Assembly (NCBI GenBank): GCA_946406115.1
Contig: OX291545.1
Location: 2,852,001-2,916,000 of the forward strand
DNA: 64,000 bases
Reading direction: 5' to 3'
Source: Apoda limacodes
Taxonomy: Eukaryota > Arthropoda > Insecta > Lepidoptera > Limacodidae
Below the pieces are notes generated by a model. The model was not told where the DNA came from, did not search any database, and saw only the letters and a list, made by a program, of their open reading frames with translations. The translations under genes were made by a program, and so were the position numbers. Of this stretch, positions 35,501-47,900 are shown in pieces (position 1 is the first letter of the stretch; each line of letters opens with the position of its first letter).

Positions 35501-38500
35501 GACCAGCTCACTGTCCTCATATTGCGGGTCATCATGAAATATCCTCACCTTAAATATTATCAGGTATAAACCACGTGTATATAACACAATTTATTAACTT
35601 GCTTGCTTTATTGAGTTACCGCGGTACTTGATAGAAATAAGATTTGTAGAGTAAATTGTATTTGATAGTTCAAAAGTGTTCTTAGAAACCTACTTGTACA
35701 ATGTAATAGAAGTAAGTGTATAGGAATACTACGACCCCAATCGTAGTGAATGATTCAAGAATAGAATCATTTATTTATTTATACTTTCTTCACAAACAAA
35801 TGTGTACAATAGCGAGCTTAATAACACATGGCATGATCTGCGAGCCAACCATAAGCTAAACAGACAAATTCATTGGCGGTGCATTAAATCTTAAGGTATT
35901 AAAGTAGGCAATTGTGAGAGAAAACTTATTTTTGTTAGTTGAACCTACACTAAACTATCATCAGCAATTATGTTAGGTACTTGCCTAGAGTTTCAGAATA
36001 ACGCCAGCCTAATTTTTTTTTTTCCACAGTAAATGAAGATAAATCCATACATATTGTTTTCGTTCTATTAATTTCACTTGCTTTTCATGGATGAGACATT
36101 ACTAAGTAAATTTCTATTACTACAAGAATCAAAACCACGTCGTTAGTCTAATACTTAAACTAGTTGCATATTGAATCAAGATAAAAATTAATAGTTTTCT
36201 TATCTTGTGTAGTAGGTAATCTTGTGAACTTGGTACATCATATTATTTAATGGTACTCAACAAGTGAAAACAAAGTGTTATTTTAATATTCTAAAGTTCA
36301 GTACTTAGTATTTACACTTAACGGTCTTACTGATACATATATTATTTATTTGTTTATTAAGGAGGCTGACTGCCACAGATCATAATACTCGTTAAATTCA
36401 AAGTCTCCATATCAAAAGGACATATAAATGCAAGAAACCTGTTTCTTCAGCAAGAATTCTTGTAATGTACCTAACACAAACACAATAAAGTAAGACATAT
36501 ACTGGCGGTCATGACAGAGTCCAAAGCGTGATTACATATACAGTACTTGATTTTTATTTTTTTTGAAAAGTGCTCTATAAAGTTTATATAACAGGTTTGA
36601 GTCAAAACAAATGAGCTTCTAATTATTGAAAATCATTGGTTTGACGTCACTCGGTGTCGTGTCAGAGAGATATTTATAAAAACTTCTACTATAAAATTTT
36701 AAACAATTACATATTACTTTTCCTTTAGCCTTTTTAGCCTTAGCCTTTAATTTGATACTATTATACAATATAGGATTTATTGATCAGAAGTTATTTATAT
36801 ATGCAACCTGTGGTGTTGCCTCAGCCGTTGTATGCCCCCAATACAGGGGGCAAAACGGGTTACACTCCGGGAGTGCCGGCAGAAGTGAAAACATACTCGC
36901 TATTTTCTTCCCATCACTTCTTATCCATATTTATTTATTAAAAATAATAACTTGTTTTTTTACTTTTTTGACGTTGTATATTTGACAGCTCAATCTGTCA
37001 TAGAATTAAAATCCCATATCCAACCTCCCTGTACTACTCATAATCGCCATATACTAAAAATAAAAACTAACCTAATGTAAATAAAGGTCACGTGTCCTAA
37101 CGCGAGTGACATCTTACGAATTTTCGATCAGGACACGTGACCTGACGCGAGTTTAACAGTTTTTACCCATCACAAAAAAGGGCACAGCGCCGCTAAAGAA
37201 GTTTTCACTTCAAATATACTTAGGTCATAGTCTACTACATATATTAATAAAATTTAGTTCCCTAGAGGACCTAGTCTAAGAAGTATCGCACTCCTTTTCG
37301 GCAGGGTTACCACGACGTGGCCATTACGCTACTACTGGTGTGCGGCGACCGCGCTTCCTTCCCGCTACTTTGCCGGCTGTCTCACGGGCCGAGCGCTCCG
37401 CTGGCACCCTTCATGCAAACCACCATGCAGCCCACGCAGCACCTACTCAACTATATGTTGCCGGTCATCAGACGGGCCGACAATAAAGTGGCAGAATGTT
37501 TAGAAAAGTTAGTTTTAAATGTCCACTTGTCTTTTTGCATGATACCTGTTAAAAATACTCCAACGCTGAAAATGTTATCCATACTAGAATCAGATTTAGA
37601 AATTAATAGAACACTAGGAGCACAATTCCCATACAATCGCAATGTAAGTATATTGATTTAAGCAAGCATTTCCATTTCAATTTCGTATGTCTATACAAAA
37701 CCTTTCACATTCTTGGTATGTCTTGAAATGTGATGTAATATGTTATTGCCAGAGCGGGCGTGGGCACAATGTTCGCGCTCCCGTGGTACCTGACTTGGTT
37801 CGGTCACAGTCTGAACCGCTACTCCGACGTGGTCCGGCTGTACGACTACTTCCTGTGCGCGCCGCCGCTGTTCCCCGTCTACGTGACCGCGGCCGTCGTG
37901 TTGTGTCGCGCCGACGAGGTGCTGCGCTGCGACTGCGACATGGCCATGCTGCACTGCTTACTCTCTCGGGTAAGTCACTCTCAATGTTGTACCAAAAGGG
38001 ACACGTCATCGGCATAAGTCACACAAAATTGTGCGTAAAGCGGATGGATATCATAAATCTAATACCACAGTTTAGATAGTTACTGACTGCATCGTGTGAA
38101 ATTTTACCCGAGAGTCTGCAAAGAATACGATAAAATGCGGGCTGCGGTAACCGCTGTTAAGGAGGAACAGAGAATAAGCGTTCTGTGTGTTAGTACTATT
38201 ATGTCCTGTAGCGTGAGGACAACTTTTTCTCTTCGCGGCCTTTATTTTTTTTGCTTAAAGATTTTGTCAGGTAAGCTTTGATTTTTTTCAGTTACCAGAC
38301 GACTTACCTTTTGAAGACATCCTGGTTACTGCACAAAAGCTTTATAATGAAAATGATCCGGTTGACTTAGAACCAGAAGTCGCTGCGTTGGAACGAAAAG
38401 AGTAAGTTTTCTGATTGCCGACTGCCGTGGAACGTGTATAACTGGGCCGATACACATAGAATCCATATATTCCGAGATAGAAATTGCTTTATCTTTAATG

Positions 38501-38927
38501 CAAATAACATAATGCTATTTTACCAACATAAAACTTATAATAGTATGTTTGATTTTTTTACATAAGGCGCTAATGCAACGCTATTTTTACCTTTATAAAT
38601 TTTTAAAGTGCACTGCACTACGCACGGCCGTCCACCGGCCGGCACTAAGAAACATACTACATCAAATAACTAGCTTTATTCCTCTAGTCCAGACTATATA
38701 TTGTTCTTTATGTTGTCAGAGAGGAACAACGAAGACTTGACGAGGAGCGGATGAAGCTACGACGAGCTGTGTCGCGCGGAGCCCGCTCGCCTGGCCTGCC
38801 TGCACGGCTCTCCCGCGCGCTGCGCCGCTACGCACCGGCGCTGACCCCGCGCGCACTGTTCGCGACCGCCACCGTCATCATCGGCGTTTACGTTTACTAC
38901 CGGCCCGAGCTGCTCTTCAACAGGTAG
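29537..38927 (+). CDS. TBC1D20: TBC1D20-type Rab GTPase-activating protein
   Basis: Eight coding exons: 29537-29672, 33207-33335, 34365-34471, 35426-35563, 37305-37507, 37753-37969, 38292-38401 and 38720-38927. All have AG acceptors and GT donors, and every phase joins. The CDS is 1248 nt, 415 aa, close to vertebrate TBC1D20 (about 400). The TBC domain spans about residues 80-310. It begins YRRKIWPLLVG (91-101) and carries both catalytic fingers: VVLDVNR (Arg131, the IxxDxxR motif) and YYQGYHD (Gln170, the YxQ motif). Then come VGTMFALPWYLTWFGH and CDCDMAMLHCLLSRLPDDLP. A C-terminal membrane anchor (about 392-407, ALFATATVIIGVYVYY) follows an Arg-rich stretch. In animals this protein is ER-anchored and acts on Rab1/Rab18 in ER-Golgi transport and autophagosome maturation. 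Exon 5 uses a less usual GTTAGT donor. Intron 1 (3.5 kb) holds LINE pieces. UTR limits are not visible. Confidence 0.93.
30490..30722 (+). repeat. LINE 3'-terminal fragment in TBC1D20 intron 1
   Basis: Contains 'gttgcaagcgtccatagg' and 'ccttagtggtttaaaaca', the 3' end of the 22.6-26.1 kb LINE family, in sense orientation relative to the host gene. Confidence 0.7.
32078..32725 (-). pseudogene. Jockey-like LINE RT fragment in TBC1D20 intron 1
   Basis: On the minus strand: ADNLQMYTQTLLHNLHTAI, YVTEWSELHGLNINPSK, and later FHIEDQLNKLKHLQNLCI. These align with the region after the RT active site of the LINE at 61070-63665 (ADDLQQSTQ, VDWSESHGLVVNPNKTQ, LERLQNLCIRF). The YADD aspartates read N/D here. 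Several frameshifts are present. Confidence 0.7.
33541..33720 (+). pseudogene. LINE RT fragment in TBC1D20 intron 2
   Basis: Plus-strand translation gives QFGFMKGRFTTNAGVAL and, after a frame change, VSKAFDCVQHKNPIR. This is RT block text (GF..GRST, SKAFDCV) from a jockey-type element different from the other two families here. Confidence 0.6.
33752..33957 (-). pseudogene. LINE ORF2 fragment in TBC1D20 intron 2
   Basis: Near-identical at DNA level to 23500-23690 ('acgccagctttaccttgtc', 'ggagatgtcgacaccaagg'), so a copy of the 22.6-26.1 kb LINE family in reverse orientation, immediately next to another LINE scrap. Confidence 0.7.
34777..34819 (+). other. Candidate 43-nt cassette (poison) exon of TBC1D20
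   Basis: Flanked by a good acceptor (gcaaactttcag) and a good donor (GCG|gtaagc). It reads TVDDVLDKKTISES from phase 0. At 43 nt it would shift the frame and expose TAA at 35551-35553 in the next exon. The joined protein without it matches the family exactly (EYNQ|VVLDVNR), so if used it would not give the standard product. Confidence 0.35.
37086..37142. promoter_or_regulatory. Paired CACGTG E-boxes in TBC1D20 intron 4
   Basis: GGTCACGTGTCCT (37086-37098) and AGGACACGTGACC (37130-37142) form an exact 13-bp inverted repeat, each with a CACGTG E-box. Each is followed by (A/G)ACGCGAGT, which gives a direct-repeat component too. A third E-box lies in intron 3 within GACCACGTCACGTGGTC (34631-34647). 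GTCACGTG is the core of the CLEAR/MiT-factor site. Confidence 0.35.
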
Positions 38928-41900
38928 CGACACGCCTATCAGTTTGTCGTTTTTCGCTTCTGAACATTCTAACTTACAAATGTATGGAGAGGTCATTGAC
39001 CAATATTTTTAACGAAATATTATCATTTTTTCACTGCCCATTTTGAGGTTGTTGGTTCGAAATTGTTTATGTAACCTTGTATAGTTTTTCATAGGTTACC
39101 TTAAATATATTATACTTTTTATATGATTAAATGTCTTTAAAGAGACAAAACGTTTGTAGTACATTTTTCAGTTTCGTTCAATTTTTAAGTAACATTGTTT
39201 CGTTTCGTTAGTTCTTCCGTTTTAGCTTCATAATATTTTCAATCGCTTAGTTTTTATTTTATTATTTTTTTTATATTAAATAAGAGTGTGCTAATTACTA
39301 AAGAAGATTTTGAACCAACAACTATCTATTTCTATACTTAAACCCAAAAGTGTATATCCCTGCTTATGTATAAGTTTAACTTCAACAAATTAAAGTAATA
39401 ATAAAAAAGCATCAATATTCACATTTATAAATAACCAAAATAATAGGACTCATTCAATAATAAGGTTACACAATCAAAATATTAGACCTTACCCTCCGCC
39501 TTTACAGGTAACATGACTCCCTAATTTATGAATGAAACTGTTAGCAGTGCAAAGTTCACTTCGACAGTCAGTCGGTTATTTCATTTTTATTACAGTAATA
39601 CTGTGTAAAGTGCAACTCCGATAAATATTTTTTTTATGATATAAACTACAATAATGTAAATACAGTCGATAATACATAGTATTTAACTGTTAATCTATTG
39701 TCTCGGTTTTTTTGGGTGAAATATTGAATATTTGCAATATTAATAGGAGCTTCCATTCAATAATACTGTCTTAAAATGTCATAATATTATTAAATCGGTG
39801 GCGTCGATAGAGGGGTAATATGCCAAATAGAATATATAATATTTTAACTGTGTTTAACTTTATTAAATAGATATGTATCATATTCTTTGATAAAACTCGG
39901 TTCAGTCAATATCAATGTCAAAAATGACAAGAGATATTTACAATTAAAAACTATAAGCTAATTGTGATACGATATGATTTCTGAATTCAATTAAAAGGAG
40001 TCTCTTTAACTGGATCCGGCATCCTATGTCCGAGTGTTACTCAGAAAGGACGCACCTATTGTACTACGTCACTAACTATTGCCCCATATTGCAGCCATAC
40101 CGTTCTATAAAGTTTCGTGTACCCAAAAAAACATTGAATTAACTCTTAAATGAGCTGGCATCACCTAAGCTGCGAAAATAAAACCTGGGCTAAGTATATA
40201 TATTTGTGCATCTACAGTTTATTATCTCTTGATTGCAACATTTTGGGTACAGTATCGCTCACATACATATATCATGTCATGGCCAACGTCACCATCATCA
40301 GCGTCAGCTGAAGCGAACGACAAACTGATTTGCGGAGTATGCTTTAGTTAACTAGTGTGTAAGGTATAGTGATTAAGCAATGTGTACGTGAAATAATAAC
40401 AAAAAACTAATCAAGATTTTTTGAGAAAAAAATGGCTATTATCCTTGACTGCAGTTGGTATTAAATATTGCAATTCATACTTTTGAATCGTCAAGTGAAA
40501 TAAACGAGAATTTGCGTTACAAACTAATTAAAATACTGATTTATTGCCAGCATCCAATAGTTACTCTTTGTAAAAAAAAAATCAGATATCAGTATAATAC
40601 AATTTTAAAAGAAAGCGGCGGAGTCGTATAAGATAAAAATTATTTCCCGATTGTACAATTTAGACATTCACAAAATCGGCTTTTAGCCTATTCTTGTATT
40701 TTGTTCTCTGGATTTGAACCCACTCTCTGATAGACTTAGTATTAATTTATAATAATAGTGTAGGTACCAACAGAATAAATAATTTGTTCTGTTGTTTATA
40801 GTCTTCTAAGGCATTCTATACACTCGCAAGTGTATGCTCAACACATTGATAAAAAATGCATGTGTGAGTTGCCAGCACTTATTACGAAAACTGTAAACAT
40901 GTTTTATTTTATTTCACAATATTCTTCAGATATTCAAAGTAACCTTGTAAATTATTCGTAGGTTAATGAATTAAGTTTGTATGTTTTTTTTTGTTAAATA
41001 TGTGATATTGTGTAATCGCTATTGTTACATTATTTATTTATTCATTCCTCGTTTAATGTACTTTTAATTTTTATGTATGTTAGTTCATAAGATGACGTTC
41101 TAAAGCATTTATTATTTTTTAAATTATTTACGTTCATAATAAAAGATATTGCAAGAATGTAATAAAATAAAACTACATTACATCATAGTGGCAACATAGA
41201 CATGTTCAGATTTTTAGTATGTATAATCATAGACAAATTAGAATAGATCGCGCGAATACCGAGGTAACTCGCCCCGTTGGTAAAGGCATAAGGGCGATAG
41301 AATGACAACGCTGCGTACGGTACCTCTCTATCCTTGTCTGTTTAGATAACTGACGCACAGTGGGTTAAAATTGATAAAAATGACATATATTTAAACGCTA
41401 AAGTCTGAGCCAAAAAGTATGCGTGCAACATAAATTTCGTTAAAAACAATAATTTTTGTTTATTATATAATAAAAATTATCATAGCATTGTATGGTCTGA
41501 ACCAGTGTTTATGCATATCATATGACCTTCAAATCGTAAGATCCGTGGTTGGAACTATATTTACAACAGATAATTTTAGAAAATCATCTTATTTATTACC
41601 CTTGTAGTCGACACAAACAAGCTTATGATGATGACAACTTTGTTTTTCACACTTAGGTACTTACTATAAACTTTATGAACTCATTTATGCACCGGTGTAG
41701 GTATATACACCATTTTTCAGTAATTAAATCATGCCATTTTCAAAAAGTCATGTTTTTGTATTACTTTTGACACGCTTTCCACCCACTGTGTGACGCCCAA
41801 ACATGCACGAAACAACAACTACACGAAGTCAGACAGGTCTTATGTGCAGCTTTTCCTTTTTTTCCGCTGTCGCCTTCTGAGCCCGTTCACGCGGTCTAAT

Positions 41901-43888
41901 GTAATATGTTTATAAAAAAAAAAGCTCAAAAACCCATTTAAAGCTATAAAATTATGTTACCTTTAACACTAAGGTTACTTCACATTTTTTTAGTGAACAT
42001 ATTTGAACTTTATATCAATATAAATACCTTTTAATTTTGAACTTGTGTTGACTAGTATTATATTTATACTCGAGTTATAATGTGATTGTTAAACATGTGA
42101 TAAGAAGATCTTGAGGACTATGTAAATTGTGTGCGGTTTATTGCGGATATGTCAAAAGTATTAAGATAGAAAACTGATTATGTATGAAGTGGTTTGACGC
42201 GATTTAAATGCATTCTAAAATGCTATTAGTTCAAATAGTAATTGCTAACTGAAATTGCGCTTCCGATGATCTTTAAAAAACTTGCGGAAAATTGTCCAAA
42301 AGATCACTTCACGAAATTTTGAAGCGACTGAAGTAATAAGTTGCCAGGTTTTGGAATGCAGCCTTAAAGTGACGTGTATAAAATGTTATGAACTTACACT
42401 TATTTATTTGTACATGTTTCACAATTTTGTATATTTGAAAGCATCTAGTGCAGTACGGCTTCATGAATAAAATGGAATACATGGTACTTTATAAATCGTT
42501 TTATTGCTTGTGTTTTTTTTCCATGTTTTGAAATTATGTTTTCTTTTGTCTAGGTACTTTATAGGCAGAGATGAAAGTGTGGAACTATGAGGACGGCGGA
42601 AATAAAATTCAAAATTTACTGTTTTTTTTTTATTTTCATAATGTCACTACAAAATATTGCACGGGTTTAGTTTAACTATCAAAGATTAACTTTACATGAA
42701 TATATAACGTGCTCGAGAAGATAGTTTTTGTTTACAAATGCTGTTATATTAATATATAATATGCTGCTCTAGTAATCAAGAAAATAACAAAGTTTAGTAA
42801 TTTCATGATAAATGTTTTGATTCAATATCACAGCCGTAACAGCTTCCAAGTAGTACTAAAGTTAAAATTACATAAAAATATTGAGGTAATCTTATAGTTA
42901 GATGAGAAGACGTTTCGAAAACGACAAATAACTTCTTACACGTTAACAATAATAAATTAGAATTCAAGCTAAACCTAAAACATAAATCTTAGAAATTAAT
43001 CATGGGAGAGCACACTTAAGCTACAGTTAAGATATTAAATAAAAATATGGGTCTATAGAATTCAATAAAATTCCTTGATGCCTGTCGGTGTCGGTTGCGT
43101 TATCAATGTATATATGTATAATGTACATAATACAATAAAACCAAAAAATTACGAAAAAGTAAGTACTAGCTGCACTGATAAATTAATTTTTGTTGCCCCC
43201 GTTTGGAAAAATCGGAAAATACGGATTTGTTTTTAAGTACAGTATAAAAACCAGTATTTTCAGGCCTTGTTTGGGTGAGTAACTGCGTATAAAATATTTG
43301 ACTAAATATGGAACTTAAATCTATTCTGGTAGCAGCAAGCAGGATTGTCAACAGGTTTTTTTCTTTTTGTGTTCTATGAACTCTGATTCAGCCATTTCGC
43401 ATATCGTGCCCAAATTAGTCATGAAAAAAAAAATGCCAGGGTAGCAATATAAGTAATTATACATAAAGTAAATCACGTTCATTGAAACAAAAAAGTTTGT
43501 TGCACTTAAGTTCCTGAAAAATAACAACTATATTAAAAGCAAATAAAATATCACATGTAGGTAATAAGAAGACAAGTATGCAAAACACCTTAGTAAGAAC
43601 ATTAAGAATAGAACCCACATTGGCGTGTGTTTAGACCTTTAACCGGACGCAACTTATTTTCGGGTTGTTACTCTAAAGGTTTTGAACGACTTATAAATAT
43701 ATCAAACTTTGTCAATGGATCGTTTAAAACCTAAAACTGGACCGCACTAAGTTAACTGTTAAAAGTGCTTTGATAGGCTATATGCCTTTCATTATAAATT
43801 AAAAAAAATTGCAAGCCGCCAGAACAATGTCCTTCGTGTGTGTTCTTTAAGAGGCAGTGTTGCTCGACAGTTATCTTGAGTAATGAAA
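38928..43888. other. TBC1D20 3' UTR and intergenic space
   Basis: AT-rich, with many AATAAA-like hexamers (for example near 41160 and 42466), so the cleavage site cannot be chosen. No further exon, recognisable repeat with ends, or RNA gene was found. 'ggatttgaacccactctct' near 40710 resembles a tRNA B-box in reverse but lacks the rest of a tRNA. Confidence 0.45.
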
Positions 43889-43904
43889 AGTACCGCGCGG
43901 TACT
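43889..43904. repeat. 16-bp perfect palindrome
   Basis: AGTACCGCGCGGTACT in otherwise AT-rich DNA. Function unknown. Confidence 0.6.
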
Positions 43905-44477
43905 CGTATGTTACGTGTGAGGCTGCGTGTGTAGTGCAGCAACATTTCAACTCACTCATGTTTTTCGTAATCCTTTTAAAAAGTAATCTTGATCTGACTG
44001 CAAATGTATGGATTCCGGAAAGGTGCGTTTTTCCTTAACACCATATATTGTTTGTATACTTTGTTTTTTCTCTCTCGCAGTAACAACAATTTCTCAACAA
44101 TCCGAGTTGCGTCCAGTTAAAGATTGTTCTGAGATTCTAAACTCAGTCTAGTTACAGTTTGGGAAATAATTCTGTTTTATTTTTAACATTTCACTTATAT
44201 ACCTACGCAGAGCAGATTTATTTAACCTTCGCGCAACAAATAGAAAAAACCTAATAATTTTAAAAAAACACATAATTTGATTAAAATATATTCACAGATT
44301 TAAACTCTGCACGTTTAATGAATTAAAAAAAAAACGCATTTGCATAAGTTAATAATGAATGATGTGTTTATATTTCATTACGCTGCTTACCGGCTCGTAT
44401 ATATTATTAAACACCTTTAAAGATGCATTACTTAATTAATTCCGATCAAAGTATCGGTAAGAGGGAAGCTTTATATG

Positions 44478-44592
44478 CAGTCTCGAGTATTCCAGACTCT
44501 GGAATCCGAGAAAAAATGTATGCAAGTAGGTCTTGAGTCATACATTTTGCCTCGAGTTCCAGAGTCAAGCATACTCAAGACTGTTCCAATAA
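44478..44592. mobile_element. Palindromic MITE copy 2
   Basis: CAGTCTCGAGTATTCCAGAC at the left pairs with the right end, whose reverse complement reads TTATTGGAACAGTCTTGAGT. ATGTATGCAAG and CATACATTTTGC pair inside. It lies about 320 bp beyond the stop codon of the phospholipase gene, probably beyond or within its 3' UTR. Confidence 0.55.
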
Positions 44593-44911
44593 GTTTTCAA
44601 CACTATATTATATGGAACCGCGCGTACCACCAGATAGTTGATACTGTGTCGAGACACAACTATCGACCCACTAAATAAATGTGAGTGCGCGACTAGACTT
44701 AGCGTAGAAGCGTATTAATACAATACTAGGTACTAGTAATTAGGCTATCAATTATATCTATATAAAGAAAATCTGATTTACATACATGCCGTAAAATAAT
44801 ACAACTATACTAAAAATCTATTTATATAAAAAAGCAGAGAGCTTGAAGTTTTAATCTCAGTTACTAACAGAGTCGCCATCGTTAAGTCTTTGATTCAGAC
44901 CCAAGGGTCGT

Positions 44912-47900
44912 TCAGTTCTTCATGACTGTCACAATGTATTCGACAACCCTGGGGTCGTGCAGTATCTGCAAGTGCTCGGCGTTGGCCAGGGGCAGCGACT
45001 TAACAGTCTTGCCGCCGTTGAGGTTGGACTTCCCTTTCCTCTTGGCCCACCGCTCGCAGACTGTCAGCGAGCGCAGGTTCACAGTTCCGTCTCCGTCACC
45101 ATTCACTAGGGTCGGGTACCCGTCCAGCCACGTGCCGGGCTTGTACACCAGTCTGTAACAAGATATCGCAACTGTCATAAGAACTAGGGAGCCTGGCAGA
45201 TAGTGGCAGAAAAATAGTTAAGATCTGACTGAGAAAATTATTATAAGAAGTATTGATAATAGTCTGCATAATGTAAAATTGATGATTTATACAAGTATCA
45301 TTAACTCGACATTAAGCTATTTTTTTTGCGTAAAATAAGACTTTCTTCGTTACATTTTTCTCAGTCGAAATATTTTATGTGAGGGTTTCTTGATATCCCA
45401 CCACAAACATAGGCTTGACATGAATGCTATCCTTTTAGCAGCAGGTTTCTTACTCTGTATCAGTAACAAAATCCGTATTTAAGATCCAGGCGTTCTAGCC
45501 GCATATTTGTAAGGTAATGCAGGGCTGACCTTTCGACAGTAGGCAAGCTGTACCCGTACACGCAGTGCAGCTCGACGGCGGGTGCGGAGAGGTCGTTCGA
45601 GAACTTGAGTGTGTCCTTGCGCATCTCCCACGCGTTCGGCAGGCTCATGTCCCTATAAAAATAATACCAACATATATGAATTCGGAATCATCAATTTCAA
45701 CATTAATGACTATATTTTTTTTCACCGAGATTTTGCTGCTCAATTTTTACCACGTAAAAAGTAGGTATTCAAAATTAACTTTACGAATGGTATTTTTTTT
45801 AGAGTTATTATCTGCTTAATTAGTTGATTCTGTGTACGGTACAGTGTACCTAGGGGAAGTGGTAAAGGTGAGGGAGGGAGGAAGGTATACAAAGGCGATT
45901 CAAGTGTAAGCTACCGCGAAACAACGATTGCCGGTACAGCTAGTATTCTATATCTTTTAAACTAGACTAATAGATATAATAAAGCTCAAGCGTTTGTTTG
46001 TTTGAACGTGCTTAACTCTTGAGAACTTCCTACCGACCTATTACTTCACACTATAGCCTGATAAATTAACGCGGCTATAACTGGAAACAGCTAGTCCTAT
46101 AATGGTTACAAATAAATAATAATAAATTTTGCATTACACAGTAATCAATTTTTACTACCTACATAGATACTACGATACAGTAGGTATCCGCTGTTTTTAT
46201 GTAAATAACAATATTCTAAATTTGTAATCACGACTATCTTACTTTTACAAACACATTCACGAGCCAGGGCACGGGCACGGGTCATCCGCGTTCAGACAAA
46301 ATTTAATAGCTGATAGCAGTTTAGTGATAACTTGTCCAAAAGCAATTGCTAACTACAAAATGACCCCATTTGTTGCCAATAATTTTAAAAGTAGTAAAGT
46401 TATTTATTTCATACAGTATTATATTCAATGTTAAATGATATCAAGTAGATAGAAGGTAGGACCATACAAAGTTAATATATCTATACTAATATTATAAAGC
46501 GGAAAGATTTGATTGTTTGTTAGTTTGTATTGAATAGTCTCCGAAACTACTGGTCCGATTTGAAAAATTCTTTTACCATTAGAAGCCGACATTATCTCTG
46601 ATGAACATAGACTACTTTTTCCACGGGAAAATGCTTCATTGCTACGGGAAAACGGGTAATAGGACAACGGGTAGTAAGAATTATCCTTCCGTACATTCCT
46701 AATTACGTAATTACTTCCTTTTTCACATAACTTCTAAAGGGCTGAACCGATTGGGTTGAAATTTTATATGGGTATTTCGATGGTTTTCTGGATGATTTAA
46801 AAATACAATTGGACTCGGTAGGTGGCGCTGCTGTTGGTATATCAACTATTAAACGGCTTGACCAATTGGGTTGAAATTTTGTATGTGTATTTCCATGATT
46901 TCACAGGCACGAATGTATTATGCCATTAAAGAGGAAAGATTTGATTGTTTGTTTTTTTTTCTATTATTGAGATGTTGCCGTAAGAAACTACGCCGATAAC
47001 GAAATTTAGGGCGGGCGAAGCCGCTGGCAGAAGCTAGTTATCCATAAACCACACCACAAATCTTTCGATCCGACGTTTAGCAGGTGGTAATTTCGAAGTT
47101 ATGCCGAGCACAATTGTCTACATTTTAAATTTAATAGTTCGAACACTAACAAAACCAAAAGTTATTTACCTAAGTAATGTTAGTGAGTACTTACGTGAAT
47201 AGCTTCTGCAGGTCGGCGATGGTGTAGTTGATCTTATCGGTTTGCACGAGAACCTCGGCCGCTTGCCAGTAGAGCGGCGAGGGCAGCAGCCACGCCAGCG
47301 ACGGGCTGGTGATCTGCTGAGCTCGCATCACACTCTCTCTCAGCACGCGAGAGCCCAGGTCGTCGCCTGCAACCAACAACCCCTACTCTGGACCACTTCA
47401 CAATGTACTTATCCCAAATGTCTTAATATAAATGTGTACCTATTGCGTTCCTATTAAAAACTGGTCGCGATGTCGTGCCCATATCAGCTTGTCTCGTAGT
47501 AAACAGGAATCAATGTCGGATTCAAATGGTTTGAGGCCGATAATCTTAGAAAAACTAATTAGCAGACTGAAGTAGTAGCACACAGCGGTGTAGTAGTGTT
47601 AGTACCTACCTAATCTATACGTACATATAAAATGCTTTGTCCTGAATGACTGACGGATCAACGCACAGTCTAAACCGCTGATCGTAGAGACCTAAAACGG
47701 AGGGTGTGTTCTTTGTATGACGTAGGCATCCGATAAGAAAGGATTTTCCGAAAGGGTCAAGTGCGAGTCGGACTTGCGCAATAAGGGTAAAACGATTGTA
47801 ATGAATTTTTTGGTAAGTTGTAATACACACGCCGGGAATGTTTCTGAAAAAGAAAAAAAGGGTCAAGTGCGAGTCGGACTCGCGCAATAAGGGTAAACCG

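Noticed and set aside
37508..37661. Longer TBC1D20 exon 5 (open frame continues with LVLNVHLSFCMIPVKN to a GTAAGT at 37645)
   Set aside because: The later donor is phase 0 and cannot join the next exon in frame. The GTTAGT donor at 37508 gives CLEK|AGVGTMFALPW, which matches the family.
37687..38079. 130-codon plus ORF and minus-strand Arg-rich ORFs over TBC1D20 exon 6
   Set aside because: Shadow frames of a GC-rich exon. The true frame is set by the conserved TBC sequence and matching phases.
40700..40735. tRNA-like B-box in reverse (GTGGGTTCAAATCC)
   Set aside because: No A-box, acceptor stem or cloverleaf can be formed from the flanks.
45460..45529. Extension of phospholipase exon 5 (SALHYLTNMRLERLDLKYG)
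   Set aside because: It runs into a stop. The GTCAGC donor at 45529 gives a join (TVER|LVYKPGTW) matching family length and phase.
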